Assembly (NCBI RefSeq): GCF_963678635.1
Contig: NC_087066.1
Location: 11,640,517-11,704,516, forward strand
DNA length: 64,000 nucleotides
DNA from: Symsagittifera roscoffensis
Lineage: Eukaryota > Xenacoelomorpha > Acoela > Convolutidae
Reading direction: 5' to 3'
Shown here: positions 1 to 11,082 of the stretch, in pieces
Numbering within the stretch: position 1 is the stretch's first letter
How the letters are laid out: each line of letters begins with the position of its first letter
Program-made: the position numbers and the translations under genes
The notes under the pieces: generated by a model
Databases searched by the model: none
Told to the model about the DNA's origin: nothing
The model's input: the letters and a program-made list of their open reading frames with translations, nothing else

Positions 1-3000
1 CCTCAAAAACGGTCGGAGCCAATTTGGTTCACTTGCGACATGAGACTAGAACCCGTTACAGCTTAAAGGCCACCCCCCCCACTCTAGAAAATAAGAACGT
101 CCCCATACTTAGGTCTCAAAATACCCAAAATTCACGAACGCCGTTAAAACAGGGTCGGAACAATCCGTTAAGTTACTTTTTATTGGACAGAGAGATGAAC
201 CCACCTAAAATTTAAAGCTGACAGATGTCAACTTTCGTCCGAAAAAACGTCTGGTACCCGATTGCCACGCGTTTTCCTCCCCCCCCCCCTGCTAGCGATC
301 TTATGGGGTATCACAAAAACTGTCTATGTCCGTTTCCCCCTACCAATCCGACCAGGGTACCTACCTTAACTCGATGTTAAATTTGGATATCCGCTTCTTA
401 TAACCAACGCGTGTAAGTATCTAATGTAACTAAACCGACGATGCCGAACAATTAGTTACTCTAATGTGTCCCCCCTTTTTACACTTTACAACCACCAACC
501 TTTAACCTAACCAGCCCCCGTCTAACCTCCCCCCTCTTTAGCCCCCCTCTTTAGCCCCCCTCTTAAGCCGAAAATTCCCTTAAACGCCGGGTGCTAAACT
601 TCTCGAGAGAAAACCGTAGACCTGTTTCCAGGCCTGCTTGAGTAAAAACTTCCTCAAAACAACAGGGTTTCCGCTTATCCAATTTTACACTCATTTCCTA
701 TAATGTAATGTGGATTTTAACGATACCCGTTTGTTCAACTTGAGAACACCCCTGCGCGTCCTCTTCTTAATGTACCGGTCCCGTGCTGGTTGTCCCCTTG
801 ACGTGCATTACACTTGACACCAGCACCACCTTCCCACTTAGATGGTCACCTCTTCCAGTCAAGTCTCCTAGCGGTTCAGCTCGATCCTTGTGAACCACTT
901 TCCCACTCCGCTGGTCACCTCTTCCAGTCAAGTCTCCTAGTGGTTCAGCTCAATCCTTGTGAACCACTTTCCCACTCGGCTGGTCACCTCTTCCAGTCAA
1001 TTCTCCTAGTGGTTCAGCTCAATCCTTGTGAACCACTTTCCCGCTCGGCTGGTCATCTCTTCCAGTCAAGTCTCCTAGTTGTCCAGCTAATTTGCAAGCT
1101 ATCTGAAAACCCTTAACAACGCCCCCCACTTGGGCACCTTATTGAGGTCACGGGATTAGATTGCTAGGTTGATCGAAACGATCGGTCTTATAAAACAGTA
1201 TGGGTATACTATTTAATTAATATAAAGGTTTGATCCAACTAATCTGGTGTCAAAGTCACTGTCATTTTTGTTTTAGGGTTTTTGTTCCTTTTTCTATTCT
1301 TTTTTCTTGTTTTTGTTTCGCTTTTGTCTTTTTGCTCGTGATTTTGTCCCCTTAGTTAACCCCCCCCCTTACTCGGTTAGCTAAGCTTCGTTTGGAGAGC
1401 GTACCAGGCAATTTTCTCAAGTTTTCTTAAAAATCTATCACGGTTCAACCGGAAGGCTTACACGTTCCCGATGAACCGTACCACCGGTACTCTAGAATGG
1501 GCATGTAGCCCGGAGCTGTGTCAAGTGGGTTCGACTCCGTAGTCATGATGTCGTAAAAACACCCAGTAGCGCCATAAAAAAAACTATGTAACAGTCGTCT
1601 ACTTCGGTCACATATGAGGCTTAAGAAAAATAGGCCCTATAACCATTAGCTCAGGAGTCAGGGACACTATCTCTTGTCTTTTTCTACCTCAAAAACGGTC
1701 GGAGCCAATTTGGTTCACTTGCGACATGAGACTAGAACCCGTTACAGCTTAAAGGCCACCCCCCCACTCTAGAAAATAAGAACGTCCCCATACTTAGGTC
1801 TCAAAATACCCAAAATTCACGAACGCCGTTAAAACAGGGTCGGAACAATCCGTTAAGTTACTTTTTATTGGACAGAGAGATGAACCCACCTAAAATTTAA
1901 AGCTGACAGATGTCAACTTTCGTCCGAAAAAACGTCTGGTACCCGATTGCCACGCGTTTTCCTCCCCCCCCCCTGCTAGCGATCTTATGGGGTATCACAA
2001 AAACTGTCTATGTCCGTTTCCCCCTACCAATCCGACCAGGGTACCTACCTTAACTCGATGTTAAATTTGGATATCCGCTTCTTATAACCAACGCGTGTAA
2101 GTATCTAATGTAACTAAACCGACGATGCCGAACAATTAGTTACTCTAATGTGTCCCCCCTTTTTACACTTTACAACCACCAACCTTTAACCTAACCAGCC
2201 CCCGTCTAACCTCCCCCCTCTTTAGCCCCCCTCTTTAGCCCCCCTCTTAAGCCGAAAATTCCCTTAAACGCCGGGTGCTAAACTTCTCGAGAGAAAACCG
2301 TAGACCTGTTTCCAGGCCTGCTTGAGTAAAAACTTCCTCAAAACAACAGGGTTTCCGCTTATCCAATTTTACACTCATTTCCTATAATGTAATGTGGATT
2401 TTAACGATACCCGTTTGTTCAACTTGAGAACACCCCTGCGCGTCCTCTTCTTAATGTACCGGTCCCGTGCTGGTTGTCCCCTTGACGTGCATTACACTTG
2501 ACACCAGCACCACCTTCCCACTTAGATGGTCACCTCTTCCAGTCAAGTCTCCTAGCGGTTCAGCTCGATCCTTGTGAACCACTTTCCCACTCCGCTGGTC
2601 ACCTCTTCCAGTCAAGTCTCCTAGTGGTTCAGCTCAATCCTTGTGAACCACTTTCCCACTCGGCTGGTCACCTCTTCCAGTCAATTCTCCTAGTGGTTCA
2701 GCTCAATCCTTGTGAACCACTTTCCCGCTCGGCTGGTCATCTCTTCCAGTCAAGTCTCCTAGTTGTCCAGCTAATTTGCAAGCTATCTGAAAACCCTTAA
2801 CAACGCCCCCCACTTGGGCACCTTATTGAGGTCACGGGATTAGATTGCTAGGTTGATCGAAACGATCGGTCTTATAAAACAGTATGGGTATACTATTTAA
2901 TTAATATAAAGGTTTGATCCAACTAATCTGGTGTCAAAGTCACTGTCATTTTTGTTTTAGGGTTTTTGTTCCTTTTTCTATTCTTTTTTCTTGTTTTTGT

Positions 3001-6000
3001 TTCGCTTTTGTCTTTTTGCTCGTGATTTTGTCCCCTTAGTTAACCCCCCCCCCCTTACTCGGTTAGCTAAGCCTCGTTTGGAGAGCGTACCAGGCAATTT
3101 TCTCAAGTTTTCTTAAAAATCTATCACGGTACAACCGGAAGGCTTACACGTTCCCGATGAACCGTACCACCGGTACTCTAGAATGGGCATGTAGCCCGGA
3201 GCTGTGTCAAGTGGATTCAACTCCGTAGTCATGATGTCGTAAAAACACCCAGTAGCGCCATAAAAAAAACTATGTAACAGTCGTCTACTTCGGTCACATA
3301 TGAGGCTTAAGAAAAATAGGCCCTATAACCATTAGCTCAGGAGTCAGGGACACTATCTCTTGTCTTTTTCTACCTCAAAAACGGTCGGAGCCAATTTGGT
3401 TCACTTGCGACATGAGACTAGAACCCGTTACAGCTTAAAGGCCACCCCCCCCCCACTCTAGAAAATAAGAACGTCCCCATACTTAGGTCTCAAAATACCC
3501 AAAATTCACGGACGCCGTTAAAACAGGGTCGGAACAATCCGTTAAGTTACTTTTTATTGGACAGAGAGATGAACCCACCTAAAATTTAAAGCTGACAGAT
3601 GTCAACTTTCGTCCGAAAAAACGTCTGGTACCCGATTGCCACGCGTTTTCCTCCCCAACCCCCCCCCCCCCCCCCCCTGCTAGCGATCTTATGGGGTATC
3701 ACAAAAACTGTCTATGTCCGTTTCCCCCTACCAATCCGACCAGGGTACCTACCTTAACTCGATGTTAAATTTGGATATCCGCTTCTTATAACCAACGCGT
3801 GTAAGTATCTAATGTAACTAAACCGACGATGCCGAACAATTAGTTACTCTAATGTGTCCCCCCTTTTTACACTTTACAACCACCAACCTTTAACCTAACC
3901 AGCCCCCGTCTAACCTCCCCCCTCTTTAGCCCCCCTCTTTAGCCCCCCTCTTAAGCCGAAAATTCCCTTAAACGCCGGGTGCTAAACTTCTCGAGAGAAA
4001 ACCGTAGACCTGTTTCCAGGCCTGCTTGAGTAAAAACTTCCTCAAAACAACAGGGTTTCCGCTTATCCAATTTTACACTCATTTCCTATAATGTAATGTG
4101 GATTTTAACGATACCCGTTTGTTCAACTTGAGAACACCCCTGCGCGTCCTCTTCTTAATGTACCGGTCCCGTGCTGGTTGTCCCCTTGACGTGCATTACA
4201 CTTGACACCAGCACCACCTTCCCACTTAGATGGTCACCTCTTCCAGTCAAGTCTCCTAGCGGTTCAGCTCGATCCTTGTGAACCACTTTCCCACTCCGCT
4301 GGTCACCTCTTCCAGTCAAGTCTCCTAGTGGTTCAGCTCAATCCTTGTGAACCACTTTCCCACTCGGCTGGTCACCTCTTCCAGTCAATTCTCCTAGTGG
4401 TTCAGCTCAATCCTTGTGAACCACTTTCCCGCTCGGCTGGTCATCTCTTCCAGTCAAGTCTCCTAGTTGTCCAGCTAATTTGCAAGCTATCTGAAAACCC
4501 TTAACAACGCCCCCCACTTGGGCACCTTATTGAGGTCACGGGATTAGATTGCTAGGTTGATCGAAATGATCGGTCTTATAAAACAGTATGGGTATACTAT
4601 TTAATTAATATAAAGGTTTGATCCAACTAATCTGGTGTCAAAGTCACTGTCATTTTTGTTTTAGGGTTTTTGTTCCTTTTTCTATTCTTTTTTCTTGTTT
4701 TTGTTTCGCTTTTGTCTTTTTGCTCGTGATTTTGTCCCCTTAGTTAACCCCCCCCCCTTACTCGGTTAGCTAAGCCTCGTTTGGAGAGCGTACCAGGCAA
4801 TTTTCTCAAGTTTTCTTAAAAATCTATCACGGTACAACCGGAAGGCTTACGCGTTCCCGATGAACCGTACCACCGGTACTCTAGAATGGGCATGTAGCCC
4901 GGAGCTGTGTCAAGTGGGTTCGACTCCGTAGTCATGATGTCGTAAAAACACCCAGTAGCGCCATAAAAAAAACTATGTAACAGTCGTCTACTTCGGTCAC
5001 ATATGAGGCTTAAGAAAAATAGGCCCTATAACCTTTAGCTCAGGAGTCAGTGACACTATCTCTTGTTTTTTTCTACCTCAAAAACGGTCGGAGCCAATTC
5101 GGTTCACTTGCGACATGAGACTAGAACCCGTTACAGCTTAAAGGCCACCCCCCACTCTAGAAAATAAGAACTTCCCCATACTTAGGTCTCAAAATACCCA
5201 AAATTCACGAACGCCGTTAAAACAGGGTCGGAACAATCCGTTAAGTTACTTTTTATTGGACAGAGAGATGAACCCACCTAAAATTTAGAGCTGACAGATG
5301 TCAACTTTTGTCCGAAAAAACGTCTGTTACCCGATTGCCACGCGTTCCCCCCCCCCCCCCCCCCCCCCCCAGCTAGCGATCTTATGGGGTATCACAAAAA
5401 CTGTCTATGTCCGTTTCCCCCTACCAATCCGACCAGGGTACCTACCTTAACTCGATGTTAAATTTGGATATCCGCTTCTTATAACCAACGCGTGTAAGTA
5501 TCTAATGTAACTAAACCGACGATGCCGAACAATTAGTTAGTCTAATGTGTCCCCCCTTTTTACACTTTACAACCACCAACCTTTAACCTAACCAGCCCCC
5601 CGTCTAACCTCCCCCCTCTTTAGCCCCCCTCTTTAGCCCCCCTCTTTAGCCCCCCTCTTAAGCCGAAAATTCCCTTAAACGCCGGGTGCTAAACTTCTCG
5701 AGAGAAAACCGTAGACCTGTTTCCAGGCCTGCTTGAGTAAAAACTTCCTCAAAACAACAGGGTTTCCGCTTATCCAATTTTACACTCATTTCCTATAATG
5801 TAATGTGGATTTTAACGATACCCGTTTGTTCAACTTGAGAACACCCCTGCGCGTCCTCTTCTTAATGTACCGGTCCCGTGCTGGTTGTCCCCTTGACGTG
5901 CATTACACTTGACACCAGCACCACCTTCCCACTTAGATGGTCACCTCTTCCAGTCAAGTCTCCTAGCGGTTCAGCTCGATCCTTGTGAACCACTTTCCCA

Positions 6001-6204
6001 CTCCGCTGGTCACCTCTTCCAGTCAAGTCTCCTAGTGGTTCAGCTCAACCCTTGTGAACCACTTTCCCACTCGGCTGGTCACCTCTTCCAGTCAAGTCTC
6101 CTAGTGGTTCAGCTCAATCCTTGTGAACCACTTTCCCGCTCGGCTGGTCATCTCTTCCAGTCAAGTCTCCTAGTTGTCCAGCTAATTTGCAAGCTATCTG
6201 AAAA
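1..6204. repeat. Tandem array of ~1.69 kb monomers (left block)
   Basis: The same sequence recurs head to tail, with monomers beginning CCTCAAAAACGG at 1, 1687, 3373 and 5076 (periods 1686, 1686 and 1703). The fourth copy stops at about 6204, inside the monomer, where it abuts an SGNH-hydrolase ORF. Copies look about 99% identical by eye and differ mainly in poly-C tract length (for example near 285, 3657 and 5348). Each monomer contains a 69-bp minisatellite in four copies (about 835-1090 in the first), a CTCTTTAGCCCCC microsatellite near 530, and a TATA-rich stretch near 1200. The 100-codon open frame across the minisatellite has no ATG and exists because 69 is a multiple of three, so I do not call it a gene. 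The array could be a satellite, or repeated LTR-derived DNA of the neighbouring Gypsy element. Confidence 0.95.
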
Positions 6205-6205
6205 T

Positions 6206-7942
6206 TTACCAAATCACCCTCGCGGCAGCTGGATCTGCTCGGTCGTAAACTGCCAAGGTCTTGGCCAATTGGGCGTTCCCGCAGGGTTTTCCATATCTAG
6301 GGTCGTCCGCCAATCTCGTACCCTCGTAAGCGGCATCTGGCAGTTCCAGTTCTCTTGGGTCCAATAGTTTGTCCACCACCCTCAACTGCGCTGGAGTTGC
6401 CAACTTGATTCTGGCATAGCTCGTTCGGTGCTTAGGGGGCTCCACTATGAGTCCCGAACTCCCCAGCAACTTGAGAGGTCTGTAGTTGATAGGTCCCATG
6501 ACTAATCTTGTGGGAATCCCAGTCAGATCCGCCGTCTCCATTATTCTCGCTCTTGAGAAATGCGTCTCGTGAGCCTTCAACCAGTCCACGCACTGGTGTC
6601 TACTTAAGTCCTCGTGTGACACGCGCTCGAGGCCCAGAGCTTCCGCCAACTGTTGTCTACATTCCAGGTCTTCCAAGTCCAACTCCCTTACCTTCTCCAG
6701 ATATCTCGACCGGCTTGTCTCCACCGGTCTCTCCACCCTCTTGCTCTCTACCACTACCACCGAGGACACTACCGAACTCAGGGGTGTTGATGACGTTGCT
6801 TCCTCGGCCTCCATCGGTGCGGCACCCGGTAATCTGGTCCGGCTACTTCTCGAGCTGTCTCTAGAATCGACCCTCGCCCCCAGGCGACTGGATAGAGTTC
6901 TTGAGGCGAGGAAAGGGGGATTTGGAGGTGGTCCGAATGTGAATTGGGCCGTCTCCAGCAAGTCTGCCTCCAACGCGCTTATGTGCCTTTGGAAAACGTC
7001 GTTCAACCATTCCACTCCCCTAGGCCTGTCAAAATGGATTCCGTCTGAGGATGCATCGTCGGAGAAGGCAGCTCGCTCCATTTGCTCGGCTACATCCAGC
7101 AATCCAATGGGAAGGACACTCCTCTGATGTATTTGCCTGACTACTTCGTTCAGGTTCCGTACCTTCGTATTCATTTCCATCGCGTGTTGGTCAGCCTTCA
7201 TATTGTAGGGGACGGTACACACAGTGAGTATGGCAGGATCCATTTGAATCCGTAACTCCTCAAGGATGCAACTCATCTTGTCATGTAGTCTCATAACCTT
7301 CCTTGACTCCCCCCTGGACAGGTCATTAGTCCCAATCATTAGAGTTACCGTGTATACTCTTGCCATCCCTAGCATCTCAAGTGATGCTAATATCTGCGGC
7401 ATTGCAGCTCCAGCGAAACTCAAGATCCCAGTCTGCCAATGCGACTGAATCCGGGTCAGCACCCGCAGCAGGCTGTCCCCTATGATTAGGTGGACCGTAC
7501 CCTCCGGTACACGGTCAGGATAGGCCTCTTCCGTTTGCTGCGCTCGCGTCATAGAGGGTGTCATACTCGTGTGTTGGCCCGCTGACCTTGCTGATGGTCT
7601 GGTTGGTAGTGGGAACTCCCCTGCGCCATACTCGGTGTTATTGCTCAGGCCAGGATTCCTCGCCAAGTCGAATCCCCTCACCCCTCCATCCACATTCCAG
7701 GACAGCCATCTGGTTTGCTCTTGGTTGGATATGCCATCAGTGGTGTAGCCGACCATTAAAACCGCTTCTGTTGCAGACTCCCTGCATTCACCCTGCTCTT
7801 CCAATTGGAGGATGGCGTTCAGCATCACCGCCATTCTCTCATCCACTTGGGTGTAATCCAGATCCCTCAAGCGTCTGTATAAATCATCAAGCGTGGGCCT
7901 CTTCAGAGCCTTGGGCATGGACTTCCAAAATCGATCTGCCAT
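6206..7942 (-). CDS. SGNH/GDSL-hydrolase-like mobile-element protein, copy 1
   Basis: This is an intact 578-residue frame starting at ATG (7942). A central SGNH-hydrolase domain is visible: block I GDS at residues 155-157 within LIIGDSLL, a block II-like glycine in SFAGA (about 178), block III GTND at 204-207, and block V DGIH at 300-303. The nucleophile Ser, the Asn and the His are therefore all present. The C-terminal ~250 residues (Arg/Ser-rich, then charged) are not recognised. SGNH enzymes hydrolyse esters of lipids or sugars; esterase domains of this fold are known in ORF1 of CR1-type retroelements. Here the ORF lies downstream of a Gypsy-type pol on the same strand, in the place of env, so I infer it is an accessory gene of that element. 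It ends two bases from the 1.69 kb repeat array. Substrate and location are unknown. Confidence 0.75.
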   Translation of the reverse strand: MADRFWKSMPKALKRPTLDDLYRRLRDLDYTQVDERMAVMLNAILQLEEQGECRESATEAVLMVGYTTDGISNQEQTRWLSWNVDGGVRGFDLARNPGLSNNTEYGAGEFPLPTRPSARSAGQHTSMTPSMTRAQQTEEAYPDRVPEGTVHLIIGDSLLRVLTRIQSHWQTGILSFAGAAMPQILASLEMLGMARVYTVTLMIGTNDLSRGESRKVMRLHDKMSCILEELRIQMDPAILTVCTVPYNMKADQHAMEMNTKVRNLNEVVRQIHQRSVLPIGLLDVAEQMERAAFSDDASSDGIHFDRPRGVEWLNDVFQRHISALEADLLETAQFTFGPPPNPPFLASRTLSSRLGARVDSRDSSRSSRTRLPGAAPMEAEEATSSTPLSSVVSSVVVVESKRVERPVETSRSRYLEKVRELDLEDLECRQQLAEALGLERVSHEDLSRHQCVDWLKAHETHFSRARIMETADLTGIPTRLVMGPINYRPLKLLGSSGLIVEPPKHRTSYARIKLATPAQLRVVDKLLDPRELELPDAAYEGTRLADDPRYGKPCGNAQLAKTLAVYDRADPAAARVIW

Positions 7943-8160
7943 TTTTTAATCTCTGGATGATCTTGCGCACGTACCACTTGAGAAGTACCGTACTACTTGA
8001 GAATTACCGTACCACTTGAGAATTACCGTACCAACATGAGTACTTGAGAAATAACTTTTTCAAGTGTTGCTTGACTGTGGGTTCGTTCATGACCTTCTTT
8101 TTTCTTTCAGTTGAGTATAATTGGGTAGTCAATTTGACTTTACCAAATCAATCTGAAAAT
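7943..8160. repeat. Spacer with ~19-22 bp CACTTGAGAATTACCGTAC repeats
   Basis: This is the spacer between SGNH copies 1 and 2. It carries three imperfect tandem copies of a CACTTGAGAATTACCGTAC-like unit (about 7974-8035). The equivalent spacer upstream of copy 2 (9898-10096) has two. On the minus strand it is the 5' leader of SGNH copy 1, so the repeats could be promoter or leader elements. It ends with ATCTGAAAA just before the next copy. The same nine bases occur at the end of the 1.69 kb monomer at about 6204, which suggests a junction made at microhomology. Confidence 0.7.
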
Positions 8161-9897
8161 TTACCAAATCACCCTCGCGGCAGCTGGATCTGCTCGGTCG
8201 TAAACTGCCAAGGTCTTGGCCAATTGGGCGTTCCCGCAGGGTTTTCCATATCTAGGGTCGTCCGCCAATCTCGTACCCTCGTAAGCGGCATCTGGCAGTT
8301 CCAGTTCTCTTGGGTCCAATAGTTTGTCCACCATCCTCAACTGCGCTGGAGTTGCCAACTTGATTCTGGCATAGCTCGTTCGGTGCTTAGGGGGCTCCAC
8401 TATGAGTCCCGAACTCCCCAGCAACTTGAGAGGTCTGTAGTTGATAGGTCCCATGACTAATCTTGTGGGAATCCCAGTCAGATCCGCCGTCTCCATTATT
8501 CTCGCTCTTGAGAAATGCGTCTCGTGAGCCTTCAACCAGTCCACGCACTGGTGTCTACTTAAGTCCTCGTGTGACACGCGCTCGAGGCCCAGAGCTTCCG
8601 CCAACTGTTGTCTACATTCCAGGTCTTCCAAGTCCAACTCCTTTACCTTCTCCAGATATCTCGACCGGCTTGTCTCCACCGGTCTCTCCACCCTCTTGCT
8701 CTCTACCACTACCACCGAGGACACTACCGAACTCAGGGGTGTTGATGACGTTGCTTCCTCGGTCTCCATCGGTGCGGCACCCGGTAATCTGGTCCGGCTA
8801 CTTCTCGAGCTGTCTCTAAAATCGACCCTCGCCCCCAGGCGACTGGATAGAGTTCTTGAGGCGAGGAAAGGGGGATTTGGAGGTGGCCCGAATGTGAATT
8901 GGGCCGTCTCCAGCAAGTCTGCCTCCAACGCGCTTATGTGCTTTTGGAAAACGTCGTTCAACCATTCCACTCCCCAAGGCCTGTCAAAATGGATTCCGTC
9001 TGAGGATGCATCGTCGGAGAAGGCAGCTCGCTCCATTTGCTCGGCTACATCCAGCAATCCAATGGGAAGGACACTCCTCTGATGTATTTGCCTGACTACT
9101 TCGTTCAGGTTCCGTACCTTCGTATTCATTTCCATCGCGTGTTGGTCAGCCTTCATATTGTAGGGGACGGTACACACTGTGAGTATGGCAGGATCCATTT
9201 GAATCCGTAACTCCTCAAGGATGCAACTCATCTTGTCATGTAGTCTCATAACCTTCCCTGACTCCCCCCTGGACATGTCATTAGTCCCAATCATTAGAGT
9301 TACCGTGTATACTCTTGCCATCCCTAGCATCTCAAGTGATGCTAATATCTGCGGCATTGCAGCTCCAGCGAAACTCAAGATCCCAGTCTGCCAATGCGAC
9401 TGAATCCGGGTCAGCACCCGCAGCAGGCTGTCCCCTATGATTAGGTGGACCGTACCCTCCGGTACACGGTCAGGATAGGCCTCTTCCGTTTGCTGCGCTC
9501 GCGTCATAGAGGGTGTCATACTCGTGTGTTGGCCCGCTGACCTTGCTGATGGTCTGGTTGGTAGTGGGAACTCCCCTGCGCCATACTCGGTGTTATTGCT
9601 CAGGCCAGGATTCCTCGCCAAGTCGAATCCCCTCACCCCTCCATCCACATTCCAGGACAGCCATCTGGTTTGCTCTTGGTTGGATATGCCATCAGTGGTG
9701 TAGCCGACCATTAAAACCGCTTCTGTTGCAGACTCCCTGCATTCACCCTGCTCTTCCAATTGGAGGATGGCGTTCAGCATCACCGCCATTCTCTCATCCA
9801 CTTGGGTGTAATCCAGATCCCTCAAGCGTCTGTATAAATCATCAAGCGTGGGCCTCTTCAGAGCCTTGGGCATGGACTTCCAAAATCGATCTGCCAT
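8161..9897 (-). CDS. SGNH/GDSL-hydrolase-like mobile-element protein, copy 2
   Basis: This is a second intact 578-codon copy, exactly 1955 bp from copy 1. It differs by only about eight residues, for example LSRGESR versus MSRGESG near 208-214 and RPRG versus RPWG near 308. The catalytic blocks GDS (155-157), GTND (204-207) and DGIH (300-303) are all kept. Two full-length frames with few changes imply a recent tandem duplication or selection on the protein. It is transcribed toward copy 1, with the truncated copy 3 and the Gypsy pol upstream. As for copy 1, function beyond hydrolase-fold membership is inference. Confidence 0.75.
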   Translation of the reverse strand: MADRFWKSMPKALKRPTLDDLYRRLRDLDYTQVDERMAVMLNAILQLEEQGECRESATEAVLMVGYTTDGISNQEQTRWLSWNVDGGVRGFDLARNPGLSNNTEYGAGEFPLPTRPSARSAGQHTSMTPSMTRAQQTEEAYPDRVPEGTVHLIIGDSLLRVLTRIQSHWQTGILSFAGAAMPQILASLEMLGMARVYTVTLMIGTNDMSRGESGKVMRLHDKMSCILEELRIQMDPAILTVCTVPYNMKADQHAMEMNTKVRNLNEVVRQIHQRSVLPIGLLDVAEQMERAAFSDDASSDGIHFDRPWGVEWLNDVFQKHISALEADLLETAQFTFGPPPNPPFLASRTLSSRLGARVDFRDSSRSSRTRLPGAAPMETEEATSSTPLSSVVSSVVVVESKRVERPVETSRSRYLEKVKELDLEDLECRQQLAEALGLERVSHEDLSRHQCVDWLKAHETHFSRARIMETADLTGIPTRLVMGPINYRPLKLLGSSGLIVEPPKHRTSYARIKLATPAQLRMVDKLLDPRELELPDAAYEGTRLADDPRYGKPCGNAQLAKTLAVYDRADPAAARVIW

Positions 9898-10096
9898 TTT
9901 TTAATCTCTGGATGATCTTGCGCACCTACCACTTGAGAATTACCGTACCACTTGAGAATTACCGTACCAACATGAGTACTTGAGAAATAACTTTTTCAAG
10001 TGTTGCTTGACTGTGGGTTCGTTCATGACCTTCTTTTTTCTTTCAGTTGAGTATAATTTGGTAGTCAATTTGACTTTACCAAATCAATCTGAAAAT

Positions 10097-10871
10097 TTAC
10101 CAAATCACCCTCGCGGCAGCTGGATCTGCTCGGTCGTAAGCTGCCAAGGTCTTGGCCAATTGGGCGTTCCCGCAGGGTTTTCAATATCTAGGGTCGTCCG
10201 CCAATCTCGTACCCTCGTAAGCGGCATCTGGCAGTTCCAGTTCTCTTGGGTCCAATAGTTTGTCCACCATCCTCAACTGCGCTGGAGTTGCCAACTTGAT
10301 TCTGGCATAGCTCGTTCGGTGCTTAGGGGGCTCCACTATGAGTCCCGAACTCCCCAGCAACTTGAGAGGTCTGTAGTTGATAGGTCCCATGACTAATCTT
10401 GTGGGAATCCCAGTCAGATCCGCCGTCTCCATTATTCTCGCTCTTGAGAAATGCGTCTCGTGAGCCTTCAACCAGTCCACGCACTGGTGTCTACTTAAGT
10501 CCTCGTGTGACACGCGCTCGAGGCCCAGAGCTTCCGCCAACTGTTGTCTACATTCCAGGTCTTCCAAGTCCAACTCCTTTACCTTCTCCAGATATCTCGA
10601 CCGGCTTGTCTCCACCGGTCTATCCACCCTCTTGCTCTCTACCACTACCACCGAGGACACTACCGAACTCAGGGGTGTTGATGACGTTGCTTCCTCGGCC
10701 TCCATCGGTGCGGCACCCGGTAATCTGGTCCGGCTACTTCTCGAGCTGTCTCTAGAATCGACCCTCGCCCCCAGGCGACTGGATAGAGTTCTTGAAGCGA
10801 GGAAAGGGGGATTTGGAGGTGGTCCGAATGTGAATTGGGCCGTCTCCAGCAAGTCTGCCTCCAACGCGCTT
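10097..10871 (-). pseudogene. SGNH-hydrolase-like protein, truncated copy 3
   Basis: The third copy keeps only the C-terminal part of the ORF. Homology to copies 1 and 2 stops abruptly at about 10871, so all catalytic blocks are missing. A Gly codon is changed to TGA at 10183-10181, giving a premature stop 28 codons before the normal end at 10097. The 200 bp between its break and the end of the pol tail (11083) is unrelated AT-rich sequence. This copy shows that the SGNH gene was amplified in tandem and that one unit decayed. Confidence 0.85.
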
Positions 10872-11082
10872 AAAACCTTATCCTTTTCGTTCTACTAAAG
10901 TAATTCAATTGGAAGTTTTCTAAGACTAAGAGCATGCAGATTCATTTTATGTTTTAGCACCATCAATCATTTAAAATTTAATTGTCATGCCAATCACTTT
11001 TAAGATCCTTTTACCTGTTCCGTGCCCCAATGCCTAACTCGAGATCCCTTCATGCCCAGCTCAAGACCCCCATGTACCCAAC

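Noticed and set aside
814-1116. 100-codon frame repeated in every 1.69 kb monomer
   Set aside because: It starts at TTG, covers the 69-bp minisatellite (23 codons per unit) and stays open because of the period; no protein motif.
6508-9983. Plus-strand frames of 118, 128 and 153-156 codons in the SGNH region
   Set aside because: They are antisense shadows of the 578-codon SGNH ORFs and repeat because those genes are duplicated.
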